DNA of 64,000 bases, from assembly GCF_012912005.1 (NCBI RefSeq), contig NZ_JABBEA010000022.1, positions 1-64,000 of the forward strand. The letters are read 5' to 3'. Positions 28,406 through 37,131 of the stretch are shown in pieces. Made by a program: the position numbers and the translations under genes. Positions within the stretch are counted from its first letter, which is position 1. Each line of letters opens with the position of its first letter. Below the pieces are notes generated by a model. That model was not told the origin of the DNA and did no database searches. It worked only from the letters and a program-made list of their open reading frames with translations. The stretch comes from Paenibacillus sp. SZ31. Its GTDB lineage: Bacteria > Bacillota > Bacilli > Paenibacillales > Paenibacillaceae.

Positions 28406-29356
28406 ATGTTCAGAACTTCAGGAATTCATCATATTACAGCTTTTGTAGACGATGCACAGAAAAACGTTGATTTTTATGCAGGTGTATTAGCGCTCAGACT
28501 GGTGAAAAAAACAATTAACTTTGACGCACCGGATGTGTATCACTTGTATTACGGGAATGAGCAGGGTGCACCGGGGACAATCATTACCTTTTTCCCACAG
28601 CAGAATTCAAGAAGAGGTGTCATTGGTTCAGGTCAGACTGGAGTTACCGTATATGCGGTTCCTGTAGGAAGCCTGTCTTTCTGGAAAGAACGTCTTGCTT
28701 CCTTCGATATTCCATATGAAAATAAAACCAGATTTGGTGAGCAGTACATTCGTTTCTTCGACAAAGGCGGTCTGTTGCTTGAACTAGTTGAGCGTGAAGG
28801 TGGTCAGCCAAGCAACTGGAGTTTCAACGGTGTAACACCAGAGCATGCCATCAAAGGATTTGGCGGTGCCGTATTGTTCAGTCATGTTCCTGAGAAAACC
28901 ATGGACGTATTGGTGAGCAAACTGGGTCTGGAGCAGGTCGGTGAAGAGAACGGACTCCTTCGTCTTCAGGCAAGCGGCGATATTGGACAGATCATCGATA
29001 TTCAGTCTACAGGTATCCAACGCGGGATTGGCGGAGCTGGAACGGTTCACCATATTGCATGGCGTGCCAAAGATTACGTAGAGCATGAACAAATTCAGCA
29101 GGACCTTGAACAATCCGGATATCATCCAACGCCAGTCATTGACCGTCAATACTTCAACGCTGTGTATTTCCGGGAGCCAGGAGGCATACTGTTCGAACTG
29201 GCTACGGATCCTCCGGGATTTGCACGGGATGAACCAGCAGATAGCATGGGCGAGAAACTGATGTTGCCTGAATGGTATGAGCCACAACGTGAGCAGATTG
29301 AACAATTGTTGCCACGAATTGAAGTACGTGAATGGAAAGGAGAGTCCAAATCATGA
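28406..29356 (+). CDS. Ring-cleaving dioxygenase, MhqO/MhqE-like (VOC family)
   Basis: 316 aa with two glyoxalase/VOC halves. The first carries GIHHITAFVDDAQ and GLLLELVER, the second TVHHIAWRAKDYVEH and GGILFELATDPPGF, giving a His-His-Glu metal site. B. subtilis homologues (MhqA, MhqE, MhqO) are induced by hydroquinones and handle quinone-like electrophiles. The downstream gene matches MhqD, the usual partner, and overlaps by 4 bp. ATG 28406 is preferred over GTG 28397, which lies within the AAGGGAGTGGAG ribosome binding region. Confidence 0.87.
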   Translation: MFRTSGIHHITAFVDDAQKNVDFYAGVLALRLVKKTINFDAPDVYHLYYGNEQGAPGTIITFFPQQNSRRGVIGSGQTGVTVYAVPVGSLSFWKERLASFDIPYENKTRFGEQYIRFFDKGGLLLELVEREGGQPSNWSFNGVTPEHAIKGFGGAVLFSHVPEKTMDVLVSKLGLEQVGEENGLLRLQASGDIGQIIDIQSTGIQRGIGGAGTVHHIAWRAKDYVEHEQIQQDLEQSGYHPTPVIDRQYFNAVYFREPGGILFELATDPPGFARDEPADSMGEKLMLPEWYEPQREQIEQLLPRIEVREWKGESKS

Positions 29357-29976
29357 CCACAACCAATACAATGAAACACATCTATAAAGCAGGTGCTCAG
29401 CCGGATGCTCCAACAATTCTGTTGCTTCACGGCACAGGCGGAACTGAGAATGATCTGGTAGGTCTGGCGGAGATGATCGCACCGGGAGCGGGCATACTTG
29501 GGGTGCGGGGTAACGTATCGGAGAACGGGATGCCCCGTTTCTTCCGCCGCCTGGCCGAAGGTATTTTTGATGAAGAGGATCTGATTGCTCGTACGGCGGA
29601 GTTGGGATCTTTTGTCGATGCAGCTGCGGTGGAATATGGTTTCGACCGTTCCAACGTGTATGCACTAGGTTACTCTAATGGCGCCAACATTGCGGCGAGC
29701 CTGATCTTCCATCAAGCGGATGTATTCAAAGGTGCAATTCTGCATCATCCGATGGTACCGCTGCGCGGACTGGAATTGCCGGATCTGAAAGGTCTGCCTG
29801 TGTTCATTGGTGCGGGCGAGAACGATCCGATTGTACCAAGACGTGAAACCGAGGAACTTGCTTCGTTGCTGAGCGGTGCAGGTGCCGATGTAAACACGCA
29901 TTGGGAGCGTCAGGGTCATCAGTTGACTCGTACCGAGGCAGAAGCTGCGGCAGCTTGGTTTAAGACACAGTCGTAA
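29353..29976 (+). CDS. Carboxylesterase/phospholipase family, MhqD-like
   Basis: 207 aa alpha/beta hydrolase. The nucleophile Ser sits in LGYSNGAN, with Asp in ENDPIVP and His in GHQLT; LLHGTGGTENDL gives the oxyanion region. It belongs to the carboxylesterase 2 family together with MhqD, a partner of ring-cleaving dioxygenases in quinone resistance. It begins in the stop codon of the upstream gene (ATGA) behind GGAAAGGAGA. A terminator follows, so the operon has two genes. Confidence 0.87.
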   Translation: MTTTNTMKHIYKAGAQPDAPTILLLHGTGGTENDLVGLAEMIAPGAGILGVRGNVSENGMPRFFRRLAEGIFDEEDLIARTAELGSFVDAAAVEYGFDRSNVYALGYSNGANIAASLIFHQADVFKGAILHHPMVPLRGLELPDLKGLPVFIGAGENDPIVPRRETEELASLLSGAGADVNTHWERQGHQLTRTEAEAAAAWFKTQS

Positions 29977-30006
29977 ATTGGGTGGATAGACGGTTATGAA
30001 ATAGAG

Positions 30007-30037
30007 ACAGCCTGATCGTGAAGATCTGGCTGTTTTT
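30007..30037 (+). terminator. Terminator of the mhq-like operon
   Basis: ACAGCC-T-GATC pairs with GATC-T-GGCTGT, followed by TTTTTCC. Confidence 0.8.
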
Positions 30038-30085
30038 CCTTTTTATTTAGTCATCGTCAGGAAGAGGAAATGATTGACTAGTGAT

Positions 30086-30100
30086 ATGTAACCGTTACTA
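30086..30100 (+). promoter_or_regulatory. Possible cre / LacI-family operator of the GH3 gene
   Basis: ATGTAACCGTTACTA fits the catabolite-responsive element WTGNAANCGNWNNCW with one mismatch and contains the palindrome GTAACCGTTAC. It lies about 90 nt before the beta-glucosidase start, next to a TTGACT that may be a -35. CcpA or a local LacI-family regulator could bind. Confidence 0.45.
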
Positions 30101-30188
30101 ACCGGGTAAACATTTGAATGTGTGGTAGATAACCTTGTATGCTTAGTGATATAGCTATGCATCAACATCATGAACTGGAGGGGTTAAT

Positions 30189-32480
30189 GTGGAACGTAAC
30201 ATCAAGGAACTGGTACAGCGGATGACACTGGAAGAAAAAGCGGGTATGTGCTCGGGACTGGACTTTTGGCATCTGAAAGGGGTGGAGCGTCTTGGCATTC
30301 CATCCATCATGGTGACGGACGGACCTCATGGGTTGCGCAAGCAGGATGGGAGTGCAGATCATCTGGGTCTAACGTCGAGCGTGCCTGCAACCTGTTTCCC
30401 GTCTGCGGCAGGATTGGCTAGTTCATGGGACAAGGAGCTGGCGCGTCAGGTTGGGGTGGCCTTGGGTGAGGAATGTCAGGCCGAGGATGTAGCGGTACTG
30501 CTTGGTCCGGGTGTGAATATTAAACGTTCCCCACTGGGCGGACGTAATTTTGAATACTTTTCCGAAGATCCATTGTTATCTACGCAGATGGCTACCGGTC
30601 ATATTCAGGGCGTGCAGAGTCAGGGTGTAGGTACGTCTCTCAAACACTTTGCAGTCAATAATCAGGAAGAACGGCGCATGTCGATTGATGCGGTAGTAGA
30701 TGAACGGACGCTGCGCGAGATTTATCTGGCGAGCTTCGAAGGTGCGGTGAAGGATGGACAGCCGTGGACAGTGATGTGTTCCTACAATAAGGTGAACGGT
30801 ACGTATGCAGGTGAGAATGAATGGTTGCTTACGGATATCCTGAAAGACGAATGGGGACACGAAGGTCTTGTAGTATCAGACTGGGGTGCGGTCAATGAAC
30901 GTGCAGACTCCCTTGCAGCAGGACTGGAACTGGAGATGCCAACAAGCGGTGGAATCGGTGAGCGTAAAGTGATCGATGCCGTAGAGAGCGGACAATTGCC
31001 GCTGGACAAGCTGGATCGGGCAGTGGAGCGTCTACTTAAGCTGATCTTCAATGCCGTTGATCAAAAGCAAGAAGGGGCTACATATAACAAGGATGAGCAT
31101 CACCAACTTGCGCGCAAGGTAGCAGCCGAGAGTATGGTTTTGTTGAAAAATGAAGAAGGTCTCCTGCCGCTGGGCCGTGAAGGCGAAGTGGCGTTAATCG
31201 GAGCATTTGCGCGTAAACCCCGCTTCCAGGGCGGCGGCAGTTCCCACATTAATCCGACCAAAGTGGATGATATTGTGGAAGAAATGACACAGGTGGCTGG
31301 CGAAGGTGTAGCCTTCTCCTATGCTCCGGGTTATCGGATTGAAGCGGATGATGTGGATGAAACGTTAATGCATGAGGCTGTTCAGGCCGCACAGTCAGCG
31401 GATACCGCCGTGGTGTTCGTTGGATTGCCGGATCGTTATGAATCCGAAGGGTATGATCGTACGCATCTGCGTCTGCCTGACAATCATATTCGGTTGATCG
31501 AAGAGATTGCGAAGGTTCAATCACGTGTGGTCGTTGTACTGAGCAACGGATCTCCAGTGGAGATGCCTTGGCTAACTCAAGTACAAGCAGTGCTCGAAGC
31601 TTACCTCGGTGGACAGGCCGTTGGTGGAGCGATAGCTGATCTGTTGTATGGAGAGGTGAATCCATCCGGTAAACTGGCAGAGACATTCCCTGCCAAGCTC
31701 AGCCATAATCCATCTTATTTGAATTTCCCTGGTGAAGGGGATCGTGTTGATTACCGTGAAGGCATCTTTGTTGGTTACCGCTATTATGACAAAAAAGAGC
31801 TGGATCCACTGTTCCCGTTTGGCTATGGACTGAGTTACACGACATTTGAATATGCTGACCTGAAGGTAGATCGCACAGAACTGACCGATCAGGATGAGGT
31901 GAATGTGCATGTTCAGGTCACCAATACCGGGGACAGAGCTGGCAAGGAGATTGTACAGCTGTATGTCAGCGACGTAGAGAGCACAGTTATTCGTCCGGTC
32001 AAAGAACTGAAGGCTTTTGCCAAAGTAGCTCTGGAACCTGGCGAATCCGAAGTGGTGAGCTTTACGCTAAACAAACGTTCATTCGCCTATTACAACGTGG
32101 ATATGAAGGACTGGCATGTCGAGACTGGAGAGTTCGACATTCAGGTGGGCAGTTCCTCACGGGACATTCATGTGCACACACGTGTGAACGTAGAGTCTAC
32201 AGCGACATTCCTTCCAACCTACACGCGTAATAGCACACTGGGGGATATCCAACGTGATCCGGCCCATAAAAAGCTGTTGGAACAGGCATTGCAGCAATTC
32301 CAGGAGGCTAGTGGATTTGGCGGTGATGATGCTGGTGATCACGCGGATATGATGGATGCGATGATGAAATATATGCCGCTGCGTGCACTGGTTGCGTTTA
32401 GCGGCGGGGCCATGACGGAAGAAGCGATGAATGAGCTTCTGGAGCAGCTGAACAACAAGGATCATGGTATTCGGGGATAA
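30189..32480 (+). CDS. Glycoside hydrolase family 3 (beta-glucosidase type)
   Basis: 763 aa. The order is GH3 N-terminal barrel (about 1-290), GH3 C-terminal domain (about 325-540) and fibronectin III-like domain (about 575-650). The nucleophile is Asp231 in [12 protein letters not shown]; the [13 protein letters not shown] and [23 protein letters not shown] regions are typical. There is no signal peptide, so it probably works on imported oligosaccharides. The last ~90 residues form an extra helical tail ([12 protein letters not shown]...). Start is GTG 30189 behind GGAGGGG. It is a single-gene unit with a possible cre upstream. Confidence 0.92.
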   Translation: MERNIKELVQRMTLEEKAGMCSGLDFWHLKGVERLGIPSIMVTDGPHGLRKQDGSADHLGLTSSVPATCFPSAAGLASSWDKELARQVGVALGEECQAEDVAVLLGPGVNIKRSPLGGRNFEYFSEDPLLSTQMATGHIQGVQSQGVGTSLKHFAVNNQEERRMSIDAVVDERTLREIYLASFEGAVKDGQPWTVMCSYNKVNGTYAGENEWLLTDILKDEWGHEGLVVSDWGAVNERADSLAAGLELEMPTSGGIGERKVIDAVESGQLPLDKLDRAVERLLKLIFNAVDQKQEGATYNKDEHHQLARKVAAESMVLLKNEEGLLPLGREGEVALIGAFARKPRFQGGGSSHINPTKVDDIVEEMTQVAGEGVAFSYAPGYRIEADDVDETLMHEAVQAAQSADTAVVFVGLPDRYESEGYDRTHLRLPDNHIRLIEEIAKVQSRVVVVLSNGSPVEMPWLTQVQAVLEAYLGGQAVGGAIADLLYGEVNPSGKLAETFPAKLSHNPSYLNFPGEGDRVDYREGIFVGYRYYDKKELDPLFPFGYGLSYTTFEYADLKVDRTELTDQDEVNVHVQVTNTGDRAGKEIVQLYVSDVESTVIRPVKELKAFAKVALEPGESEVVSFTLNKRSFAYYNVDMKDWHVETGEFDIQVGSSSRDIHVHTRVNVESTATFLPTYTRNSTLGDIQRDPAHKKLLEQALQQFQEASGFGGDDAGDHADMMDAMMKYMPLRALVAFSGGAMTEEAMNELLEQLNNKDHGIRG

Positions 32481-32618
32481 GGGGCTGCGGCCTTAAACCG
32501 AGATTTGTCCATCCTTGGATTAAACGACTGTGCAATCCATGCAATCCGTGCAGGAACTGCGCACGAAGCAACAAGATGGTGTATGTGAGGGCCAGCCGTT
32601 TAGTAGCTGGTACAGTTA

Positions 32619-32650
32619 CCCGATCCGATCATGGATCGGGTTTTCTTTTT
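32619..32650 (+). terminator. Terminator after the GH3 gene
   Basis: Perfect stem CCCGATCC/GGATCGGG (32619-32626 with 32633-32640) followed by TTTTCTTTTT. Confidence 0.85.
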
Positions 32651-32750
32651 GTATAAGGAAAAAAGAGGGTTACCGAAACGGTGGGATAGGGATGTTCCTT
32701 GCAACGTGACAGAGGAGACAGGACTGCTGTAACTTGATGAAGCAATATGG

Positions 32751-32802
32751 TTGTCGTATAGCATGGATTATTCTATAATGAAGTAATTGATAATCATTTT
32801 CA
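32751..32802 (+). promoter_or_regulatory. Promoter with Fur box
   Basis: TTGTCG (32751-32756), 17-bp spacer, TATAAT (32774-32779). TGATAATCATTTTCA at 32788-32802 matches the Fur 7-1-7 consensus TGATAATNATTATCA with one mismatch and sits at about +2 to +16. The iron-loaded repressor would block transcription there. Confidence 0.7.
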
Positions 32803-32848
32803 ATTAGATTCGGTGAAAGATGACTATGCACGTAATCAGGAGGGGAAT

Positions 32849-33739
32849 ATGAATCCTAACCCTAGCTCACATACGTTTGGTTCAAGTGCGTTTGTTCGGA
32901 CCCGTGATGGTCGCAAACTACATTATATGTCCAGGGGAACAGGAGAGCTGACGGTTGTATTTGAGTCCGGTATGGGCGCCTCCAGATCAAACTGGGGACT
33001 GGTTGCACCAGCCATTGCTGAGCATGCACGTGCAGTTGTGTATGACAGGGCAGGGGCGGGACGAAGTGATGTCGACTCGGCTCCCCGCAGCCTTAAACGC
33101 ATTGCAGGGGATCTTGGAGAACTGCTGACAGCTCTGGGCCCGGGCCCATTCATTCTGGTTGGACATAGCTGGGGCGGTCCGATTGTACGGGCTGCGGCAG
33201 CTGCACATCTATCTCGATTACGTGGCATTATTCTGGTAGATCCATCAGACGAGCATTGCGAAATGTATTTTTCCAAGCTTACTAAAAAGAGCTTTGCCAT
33301 CAATGGTTTCATTATTCCAATCATGGCGCGGACTGGCTTATATAAGAAACTTGGCAGCAAAGCTGGAAGTGTTCAGCCTGACGATGTGGCAGCGGATCAC
33401 CTCAAGGAGGATTTCACTGTACGGGCAGCCAGCACGATGCTTGCGGAAGGCAAAACATTTCTGGATGACATGGCAGCGTTGCTGGAACATCCTCCGGCTC
33501 TGGGTGATCTGGAAGTCAGCGTGATCTCGGGTACGAAACCGGGCAAGGGAGAAGCGAAAATCAGACCTGCTCTCATCACGGCGCATCACCAGACGGTGAG
33601 CCAGCTGTCCAATGCGAGATGGATTGGGGCGGATCAATCGGGTCATATGGTTATGTTTACAGACCCACAGGTTATTATTGATGAAATTGTACGAATGATA
33701 AATGATGTGAGCTCAGGCGCAAGAACAGATCAAAAGTGA
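32849..33739 (+). CDS. Alpha/beta hydrolase, iron-regulated candidate
   Basis: 296 aa cytoplasmic alpha/beta hydrolase with the nucleophile elbow GHSWGG, oxyanion region FESGMGASRSNW and a C-terminal catalytic His in DQSGHMVMF. No signal peptide. The specific substrate is unknown. ATG 32849 is chosen because CAGGAGGGG stands directly before it; an upstream GTG frame lacks such a site. The Fur box in its promoter suggests a task in iron limitation, for example opening an imported siderophore ester, but that is inference. It is followed closely by ilvA. Confidence 0.8.
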   Translation: MNPNPSSHTFGSSAFVRTRDGRKLHYMSRGTGELTVVFESGMGASRSNWGLVAPAIAEHARAVVYDRAGAGRSDVDSAPRSLKRIAGDLGELLTALGPGPFILVGHSWGGPIVRAAAAAHLSRLRGIILVDPSDEHCEMYFSKLTKKSFAINGFIIPIMARTGLYKKLGSKAGSVQPDDVAADHLKEDFTVRAASTMLAEGKTFLDDMAALLEHPPALGDLEVSVISGTKPGKGEAKIRPALITAHHQTVSQLSNARWIGADQSGHMVMFTDPQVIIDEIVRMINDVSSGARTDQK

Positions 33740-33801
33740 TACAATACAAAGAAAAGCAGTGCGCGACATTGCTAGACCATAAAGCGGAGTGTGGAGACAA
33801 C

Positions 33802-35094
33802 ATGAAACCAGTTGAACAAGAACCAACGGGAACCACAAGTCCCGGTCGTGCCAGTGTTGGCATGGAAGATATCGTGCGCGCACATCATGTGCTGCGTGAG
33901 GTCATTGTAAGAACGCCGTTACAGCGGGATGCTGTATTGTCTGCCAAATATAACTGTAATGTGTATCTGAAAAGGGAAGACCTTCAAGTGGTGCGCTCGT
34001 TCAAAATTCGGGGCGCCTATAATATGATTCGCAGTCTGACACCAGCCGAGATGGAGAAGGGTATTGTCTGTGCAAGTGCGGGCAACCATGCTCAGGGTGT
34101 TGCTTTTAGCTGTAATGCGCTCGGAATTAACGGCAAAATCTTCATGCCGAGTACAACGCCAAACCAGAAGGTGAAGCAGGTGCGACGCTTTGGAGGAGAC
34201 AACGTTGAAGTAGTGCTGATCGGGGATACGTATGATGATGCATACGCAGAAGCAATGCGTGCATGTGACGAACAGGGCATGACGTTCATCCATCCTTTTG
34301 ATCAACCGAAGATTATTGCAGGTAATGGTACGGTAGCAATGGAAATCATGGAAAGTCTCGATGAGAATGCCGACTATGTGTTCGTTACGATCGGTGGCGG
34401 AGGGTTGGCAGCCGGCGTGGGAACCTACATGAAGACCGTGAGTCCAGAGACACGCATCATTGGAGTTGAGCCACTTGGGGCAGCTTCCATGAGTGAGGCG
34501 ATGTTCCGCAAACAGGTTGTGACGTTGGATGATATTGATAAATTCGTGGATGGCGCAGCGGTAAAACGGGTTGGCGATCTCACCTTTGATATCTGCAATA
34601 GTATACTTGATGACATTGTGAAAGTGCCGGAAGGCAAAGCCTGCACAACTATTCTGGAGTTATATAATGAAAATGCGATCGTTGTCGAGCCTGCCGGTTC
34701 CTTGGCTGTTGCGGCACTTGAGCAGTATCGTGAGCAAATCGTGGGCAAGACGGTGGTCTGCGTAATTAGTGGCGGGAACAACGATATTGATCGGATGCAG
34801 GAGATCAAGGAGCGTTCCCTGATCTATGAAGGTCTGAAATATTATTTCATGGTTAATTTCCCGCAGCGTGCAGGAGCTTTACGTGAATTCCTGGAGGAAG
34901 TTCTAGGGAAGAATGATGATATCACCCGGTTTGAATATACGAAAAAGCATGATAAGGAAAATGGCCCTGCCTTGGTGGGCATCGAGCTGATGTACAAGGA
35001 AGATTACCACCCGCTCATTGAACGTATGAACCGCAAAGGTATCGCTTATACCGAGCTGAACAAAAATCTAAATCTGTTCAATATGTTAATCTGA
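33802..35094 (+). CDS. ilvA: Threonine deaminase (threonine ammonia-lyase)
   Basis: 430 aa PLP enzyme turning threonine into 2-oxobutyrate, the entry to isoleucine. PLP lysine is in VVRSFKIRGAYN; the phosphate loop is IGGGGLAAGVG. One C-terminal ACT-like regulatory domain (from YYFMVNFPQRAGALREFL) indicates feedback control as in the B. subtilis enzyme. ATG 33802 follows GTGGAGACAAC and is preferred to a GTG at 33736 that overlaps the upstream stop. A TACAAT at 33740 may be its own -10. Its stop overlaps the next gene by one base. Confidence 0.92.
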   Translation: MKPVEQEPTGTTSPGRASVGMEDIVRAHHVLREVIVRTPLQRDAVLSAKYNCNVYLKREDLQVVRSFKIRGAYNMIRSLTPAEMEKGIVCASAGNHAQGVAFSCNALGINGKIFMPSTTPNQKVKQVRRFGGDNVEVVLIGDTYDDAYAEAMRACDEQGMTFIHPFDQPKIIAGNGTVAMEIMESLDENADYVFVTIGGGGLAAGVGTYMKTVSPETRIIGVEPLGAASMSEAMFRKQVVTLDDIDKFVDGAAVKRVGDLTFDICNSILDDIVKVPEGKACTTILELYNENAIVVEPAGSLAVAALEQYREQIVGKTVVCVISGGNNDIDRMQEIKERSLIYEGLKYYFMVNFPQRAGALREFLEEVLGKNDDITRFEYTKKHDKENGPALVGIELMYKEDYHPLIERMNRKGIAYTELNKNLNLFNMLI

Positions 35095-35696
35095 TGAATC
35101 ATTCCAGTATGCAATCAGATCACCAAGAAACATCCCCTCTGATCAGACCTGCGCGCATAGAAGATGCAGATCAGGTCATTCCTTTACTGTATCAGGCGAT
35201 AGGGGATATTGCATATGCGCTTGCGGGTGAGGCGGATCATGAGAAGGCGATGCAGATTTTGCAGGAGTTCTATGTGCAGGAAGACAACCGGATTAGCTAT
35301 CGTCATGTAACAGTGATGGAGCAGGATGGGCTAATCGCGGGGATTCTGGTAGCCTATGATGGCGGTGAAGCAGATCGTCTGGATCAGCCGATTCTGAATC
35401 GTCCTGGACGAAGCCGGGAAGAGAAGTATGTTTTGGTTAAAGAAACCCGTCCGGGTGAGTATTATCTGGACACTCTCTCGGTAAGTGAAGCTTATCAGGG
35501 GCAGGGTATCGGCCGGGCACTGATGGCTACTTTTGAGGAGCAGGGCAGAGATCTGGGTCACTCACAGGTATCCCTGATTGTAGAACGGGACAACGGCCGT
35601 GCGCTAATGCTGTACGAACGGCAGGGCTATGTCAAAGACGATGTGATTGTCATCGCGGGACATGATTATAATCATATGGTCAAACCGATTCAATAG
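35094..35696 (+). CDS. GNAT family N-acetyltransferase
   Basis: 200 aa. The acetyl-CoA motif is YQGQGIGRALMATFEEQGRD, preceded by YLDTLSVSEAYQG and followed by VERDNGRALMLYERQGY, a standard GNAT layout. Substrate unknown. It starts in the ilvA stop codon (TGATG), so the two are cotranscribed. Confidence 0.88.
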   Translation: MNHSSMQSDHQETSPLIRPARIEDADQVIPLLYQAIGDIAYALAGEADHEKAMQILQEFYVQEDNRISYRHVTVMEQDGLIAGILVAYDGGEADRLDQPILNRPGRSREEKYVLVKETRPGEYYLDTLSVSEAYQGQGIGRALMATFEEQGRDLGHSQVSLIVERDNGRALMLYERQGYVKDDVIVIAGHDYNHMVKPIQ

Positions 35697-35743
35697 GTAG
35701 GGAGCTGACGGGTTAAGTCAGTTGTGAATATAGAAACAAGAAG

Positions 35744-35776
35744 AAACCGCCACAGGAGCGAATCCTGTGGCGGTTT
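35744..35776. terminator. Bidirectional terminator
   Basis: Perfect 13-bp stem AAACCGCCACAGG/CCTGTGGCGGTTT with T/A tails on both sides. It serves the ilvA unit and the convergent secreted-protein gene. Confidence 0.9.
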
Positions 35777-35845
35777 TTGTTGTGGTTTTCTGTTGGAATT
35801 GAGCCAGAGTCTTGGCCCGGATAGTAACCCTGCGAACAGATTAAG

Positions 35846-36814
35846 TCAATAATTCGCATAATCGCTGACCGGCACATTCTGCTCCAGCCATTTCTCCACA
35901 GCAGCTGTTTTCTCGAATTTGGCTTCGGTGACGATATCCATGAACTTTTCGAGTTTGGTCAGGAAAGCACTATCTTCGGATGCGTTACGTTGTAAGACAG
36001 CTTTGTAACCTTTCTGGGCATTGGCAGTCATTTTATTCGTTTCATAGTCAAATAGAGGCGTATTATTCAGGCCATAAAACGTATATAAGGTATAGTTATT
36101 CATCAGGTTGTTCACTTGTTTTACCCGATTGGACTTCGGATATTCGTTCAGGAATCGTTCCTGATTCAAAGCGCGATTGAGTATCTCCTGATAACCAATG
36201 ACCAGTGCACCATCATCGGCGGCAAGGTTACTGGTTTCGACCGCCATAATATTAATGTATTGTTTGATGTCCGGTTTCACGTACGAGATATATTTCTGAA
36301 AAGCCATATAACTCATGATCGGATAGAGGGAGCCTTCCAGCATGACCAGGCGATAACCGCTATCCCGTGCTTGCTGAAGCAGTGCACGCAGACTGGCGTC
36401 GTTTGTGCGGCTCATCAGTTGGGTGAAGCTGTCATTCCACTTGTAGGCCTTGATCATCTTGTCTTGAACATTAGGTACGAGTAAGCGGTCCGTCATGGCT
36501 GTTAACGCCTTATTGCGTGCATTCTCCAGCTGTAAGACCATCAAGGTTGCATGATGAGTCGTGACTTGATTGATATGAGATTCGAGATAAGTATCCGCGG
36601 CAGGCAAGCCGTTCTTTTTGTAGAGGATGGACTGAAATGTTTTATATATGGTTGTTGAACTGGCAGTCGTGACTTTGGTATCTGTACTGGAAGATGCGGC
36701 AGCAGCGACTCCGGATAATGGAGCGACGGCTGTTTGGAGCAGCATGAGGATGGCGGTAGCCGTAATGAAGGTGCGCATGCCTTTACGTTTGGTAGATTGA
36801 AACGATGATGTCAT
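35846..36814 (-). CDS. Secreted protein of unknown function
   Basis: 322 aa. N-terminus MTSSFQSTKRKGMRTFI plus hydrophobic core TATAILMLLQTAVAPLSGVA and a likely cut after AAA indicate a signal peptide. The mature part is mostly helical and polar, with no catalytic motif I recognise, no membrane segment and no anchor. ATG 36814 is preferred because GGGAGG lies before it. Divergent from the stalk-domain protein gene. Confidence 0.7.
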   Translation of the reverse strand: MTSSFQSTKRKGMRTFITATAILMLLQTAVAPLSGVAAAASSSTDTKVTTASSTTIYKTFQSILYKKNGLPAADTYLESHINQVTTHHATLMVLQLENARNKALTAMTDRLLVPNVQDKMIKAYKWNDSFTQLMSRTNDASLRALLQQARDSGYRLVMLEGSLYPIMSYMAFQKYISYVKPDIKQYINIMAVETSNLAADDGALVIGYQEILNRALNQERFLNEYPKSNRVKQVNNLMNNYTLYTFYGLNNTPLFDYETNKMTANAQKGYKAVLQRNASEDSAFLTKLEKFMDIVTEAKFEKTAAVEKWLEQNVPVSDYANY

Positions 36815-37054
36815 AGATATGAACCTCCCGTAGTTAAGAAAATGATAGGCGTTGTTCACTAGTCACTATACATTAACCCAATTGGGGCAGGATGTGGTTG
36901 CGGAATGGTGACAAATTCTTCTGTTATTTTTAACTTTTGGAGGGTGGAAGATAGAGGAAGATTTCTGCGAAAATATTTTTTGTACAACTGGAAACTTTTG
37001 AGCTGATCGGAACGTCTTAGTTGTGCACAGGTAAATACAGGAATTAATGAAATG

Positions 37055-37078
37055 AACATCGAAAACTACTTCGATGTT
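37055..37078 (+). promoter_or_regulatory. Inverted repeat upstream of the stalk-domain gene
   Basis: AACATCGAA (37055-37063) and TTCGATGTT (37070-37078) form a perfect 9-bp inverted repeat, about 54 nt before the coding start. There is no T run, so an operator or leader hairpin is more likely than a terminator. Nothing else stands out in the 317-bp divergent gap. Confidence 0.5.
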
Positions 37079-37131
37079 AACTAAATGCGAGAATGGGGAT
37101 ATGGGATATGAGGAAAGCGGGAGGAAAACAA

